Shown here one piece after another: positions 31,869 through 33,861 of a stretch of DNA of 33,861 nucleotides. The position numbers and the translations under genes were made by a program. How positions within the stretch are numbered: position 1 is the first letter of the stretch; every line of letters starts with the position of its first letter. This stretch comes from an uncultured Lachnospiraceae bacterium (GTDB taxonomy: Bacteria; Bacillota; Clostridia; Lachnospirales; Lachnospiraceae), in NCBI GenBank assembly GCA_948473115.1, contig CAOKWI010000049.1, forward strand, positions 1-33,861. The letters are read 5' to 3'. Below the pieces are notes generated by a model. It was not told where the DNA came from. It was given only the letters and a program-made list of their open reading frames with translations, and did not search any database.

Positions 31869-33593
31869 TTACATCCGGCATGGGAGGTGGATGGACATGG
31901 TGGTATATTCGCCCTCCACGCTTTCTATCGTGATACCGTTGGACTCCCCAAATTCGTATTGCAGTCGCTTATGTACGTTGCTGACACCTATTTCCCGGAA
32001 GAAATCAGTGCTGCTGTCATCGTTTGACAGAAGGATCTGGGCGGCTTTCTCCGGGGATATGCCGATCCCGTCGTCTGTCACGTCGATGCGGATGGACGGC
32101 GGGCTTTCTTCCGTCAGCCTTTCATAAAACACATGGATCAGGATATGTCCCGCACCCTTGGGTTCCACACCGTGGAAAATAGCGTTTTCCACCAGGGGCT
32201 GCAGGGTGAATTTAATGATCTGGCACTGTAACAGGGAATCCTCGTCTATCTGTACCTCCATGGTGATGGTGCCGCCGTAGCGGTAGCTCTGGATGGTAAA
32301 ATAATCCTGTAACAGGGACAATTCCTCTTCGATGGGAACCAGCAGCTTCGTCCCTTTGGAGATGCTCTTCAACAATTTGGCCAGAGCGGTGGTCATCTCT
32401 GAGATTCCCGCGGAACCCTGGATGGTGGCCATCCATTTGATGGAATTCAAAGTGTTATAAATAAAGTGGGGATTGATCTGGCTCTGGAGCATTTTATATT
32501 CCAGGTCTTTTTTCTGTTTCTCGTCCTCCAGCCTTCGGTTCATCAGCAGATAGACATTTTCAGACAGATCGTTGATGCCCCTGCCGATCTCACCCAGCTC
32601 GTGGTTCCATTCAATAGAAGGATCCCGTTCAAAATCACCGTCCGCCACCCGGAGCATCTTGGCCCTGATCCTGGAGACGGGCACATTGATCATGCGGTTC
32701 AGGATGATCATCAGCAGAACACCGATTCCCATGATGCTGACCAGTGTGCCGCCAAGGATAAACCACAGCAGGCGTCTCTGGTCACGCAGCTCGGAGTCGG
32801 AAATGCTCTGTCCGATATAGCAGTCTGGCATGTTCAGGGGAGATACCACTATCAGTCGGGTTTTTCCGTTTTCCTCGATCTCGCAGACGCGGATATTGTT
32901 GATCAGCGCGGAGGAGGAAAGGTCACGGGTCAACGTATAATCAGTATCTGTTTCGGTCAGCCTGCCGTCCTGGTATCTGTAATTGTGCCCGCCGACGGAC
33001 AGGTACATATAGCTGTCTTCCGCCACGGAGTAACGGTTCAGTGCGTTTGTAAATAAATCCGAGGATATTTCCAGAAAGAGGATTCCGCCCCGGATGGAAT
33101 TGTACTGATAAGTAATGGGTCTGATGACGGGAAGTATGTTTTTCCCGTTTCGGTAAAAGGGATCCTTCACAAACCCGGTGGAAAAATCATAGCTGGATGC
33201 TTCCAGCAGTGTGTTGAAATAGGGCAGTTCAGGGACTTCGGCCGCCAGATCCGCGGTGGAGGAATAGGAGGCGCTGACAATCTGCAGGAAGTGTTCCCGG
33301 GTGATCACGGCAAGTCTGTTGATGTAGTCCTTTGACGGATTATTACTGTATTCCTCATAGATACGGTCGTAAGTGGATACGGACAATACGGAGCCGGGAT
33401 TTGGATTCTTCTGTATATACGTGGCAATATTGGCATTCGTCTGACAGAAACGCACGATCTGTGAAATATCGTCCATGCTGCTGTTCATGGAATCCGAGAG
33501 CAGCTGCAGGCTTGCCTCTGTGGAGTGGATCAGGCTGTTCTGCAGATAGTTCTGAAAGATGTAATAACTGACAGAACTGATGATGACGCACAT
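31869..33593 (-). CDS. YesM-like sensor histidine kinase
   Basis: From the first ATG the protein has 574 residues: a partial first membrane helix, an extracytoplasmic dCache-like sensor (~20-270), a second helix (276-298), HAMP (~300-355), the His-kinase domain with SQINPHFIYNTLNS (phosphorylated H376), and an ATPase domain with FTLQPLVENAIFHG and DDGIGI. It should phosphorylate the regulator encoded downstream in response to an external sugar or polymer. The frame is open for ~46 codons upstream and encodes the rest of the first helix and a basic N-terminus, but without ATG, GTG or TTG. The true start may therefore be a rare codon near 33695, where GGAAAGG is correctly spaced before ATC. Confidence 0.9.
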   Translation of the reverse strand: MCVIISSVSYYIFQNYLQNSLIHSTEASLQLLSDSMNSSMDDISQIVRFCQTNANIATYIQKNPNPGSVLSVSTYDRIYEEYSNNPSKDYINRLAVITREHFLQIVSASYSSTADLAAEVPELPYFNTLLEASSYDFSTGFVKDPFYRNGKNILPVIRPITYQYNSIRGGILFLEISSDLFTNALNRYSVAEDSYMYLSVGGHNYRYQDGRLTETDTDYTLTRDLSSSALINNIRVCEIEENGKTRLIVVSPLNMPDCYIGQSISDSELRDQRRLLWFILGGTLVSIMGIGVLLMIILNRMINVPVSRIRAKMLRVADGDFERDPSIEWNHELGEIGRGINDLSENVYLLMNRRLEDEKQKKDLEYKMLQSQINPHFIYNTLNSIKWMATIQGSAGISEMTTALAKLLKSISKGTKLLVPIEEELSLLQDYFTIQSYRYGGTITMEVQIDEDSLLQCQIIKFTLQPLVENAIFHGVEPKGAGHILIHVFYERLTEESPPSIRIDVTDDGIGISPEKAAQILLSNDDSSTDFFREIGVSNVHKRLQYEFGESNGITIESVEGEYTTMSIHLPCRM

Positions 33594-33807
33594 ACAGAAC
33601 AGACAGGACGTAGTGATGAGCAGTATCCTTTTCTGGATTCTGCCTATGGGAAACCGGATATTCTTTTTCAGTCTGTCCGCCGTTTTCGTGATGATAACCG
33701 TACCTTTCCGCAGTTTACCGGAGAAGCGCTGCTGAAAGTGTTTCCCCGACTGTCATTGACAAATATATTTTATCACAGATTCCAGAAAATGGTATCATTG
33801 TTTTTGT

Positions 33808-33861
33808 GTAACAGTTCAGCCATGCAACAATTCACAGATTGCGCGTGGGTGCTTGCACACA
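33808..33861. mobile_element. Second copy of the MITE-like repeat, truncated by the window end
   Basis: The 54 visible bases repeat 9705-9758 with three substitutions, beginning with the same terminal GTAACAGTTCAGCC and in the same orientation. It lies upstream of the kinase gene, about 200 nt from its first ATG. The rest lies beyond the window. The roughly 210 nt between it and the first ATG hold the kinase's open upstream frame and an unassigned promoter. Confidence 0.8.

Overview
The window looks like a chromosome segment of a gut-type Clostridia, most probably Lachnospiraceae. Evidence for this is the strong AGGAGG-type ribosome sites, LplB/LplC-type sugar ABC permeases without their own ATPase, a YesM/YesN-type two-component pair, a giant FtsX-like permease with a long coiled coil, an ECF sigma gene, and moderate GC content with A+T-rich intergenic and accessory patches. 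No rRNA, tRNA, CRISPR array or transposase gene was found.

Layout. (1) 1-6.3 kb is an accessory, defence-like region. It holds a cut-off AbrB/MazE-type antitoxin, a class I SAM methyltransferase overlapping a PLD-nuclease/SF2-helicase/DUF3427 protein, a GNAT acetyltransferase, and a markedly A+T-rich two-gene unit (ABC/AAA-type ATPase plus small TOPRIM-like protein) resembling split OLD/AbiL/PARIS-type anti-phage systems. (2) 6.3-6.9 kb is an iron-sulfur flavoprotein. (3) 6.95-15 kb is a sucrose or fructo-oligosaccharide regulon: on the minus strand two permeases, a lipoprotein binding protein, a GH32 fructosidase and a PfkB fructokinase, with a divergent LacI regulator. Three near-identical operator-like boxes sit in the divergent promoter region. 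The operon is interrupted by a 196-bp MITE-like repeat before GH32 and by a cluster of hairpins before the kinase. (4) 15-22.9 kb holds a MATE exporter, a zinc-type macro-domain ADP-ribosylhydrolase, the flavin transferase ApbE, and an ABC exporter (ATPase plus 1172-aa FtsX permease). (5) 22.9-25.2 kb has an ECF sigma factor fused in frame to a second domain that retains its own ribosome site and start. An ECF-like promoter with a perfect cre-like palindrome lies upstream. A promoter-linked, strongly folded element (candidate ncRNA or repeat) and small ORFs follow. (6) 25.3-27.4 kb is aguA-aguB, converting agmatine to putrescine, separated by three exact 17-bp direct repeats. (7) 27.5-33.6 kb, minus strand, carries a YesM-like histidine kinase, a YesN-like AraC response regulator, a heparinase II/III-like protein and a PilZ protein. 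The kinase reading frame continues upstream of its first ATG with no ATG, GTG or TTG available. The window ends inside a second copy of the MITE-like repeat.

The best candidates for something new are the A+T-rich ATPase/TOPRIM pair, the methyltransferase/PLD-helicase pair, the sigma-factor fusion with internal start, and the folded element at about 24.6 kb. All functional statements come from reading motifs by eye; no database search was possible.
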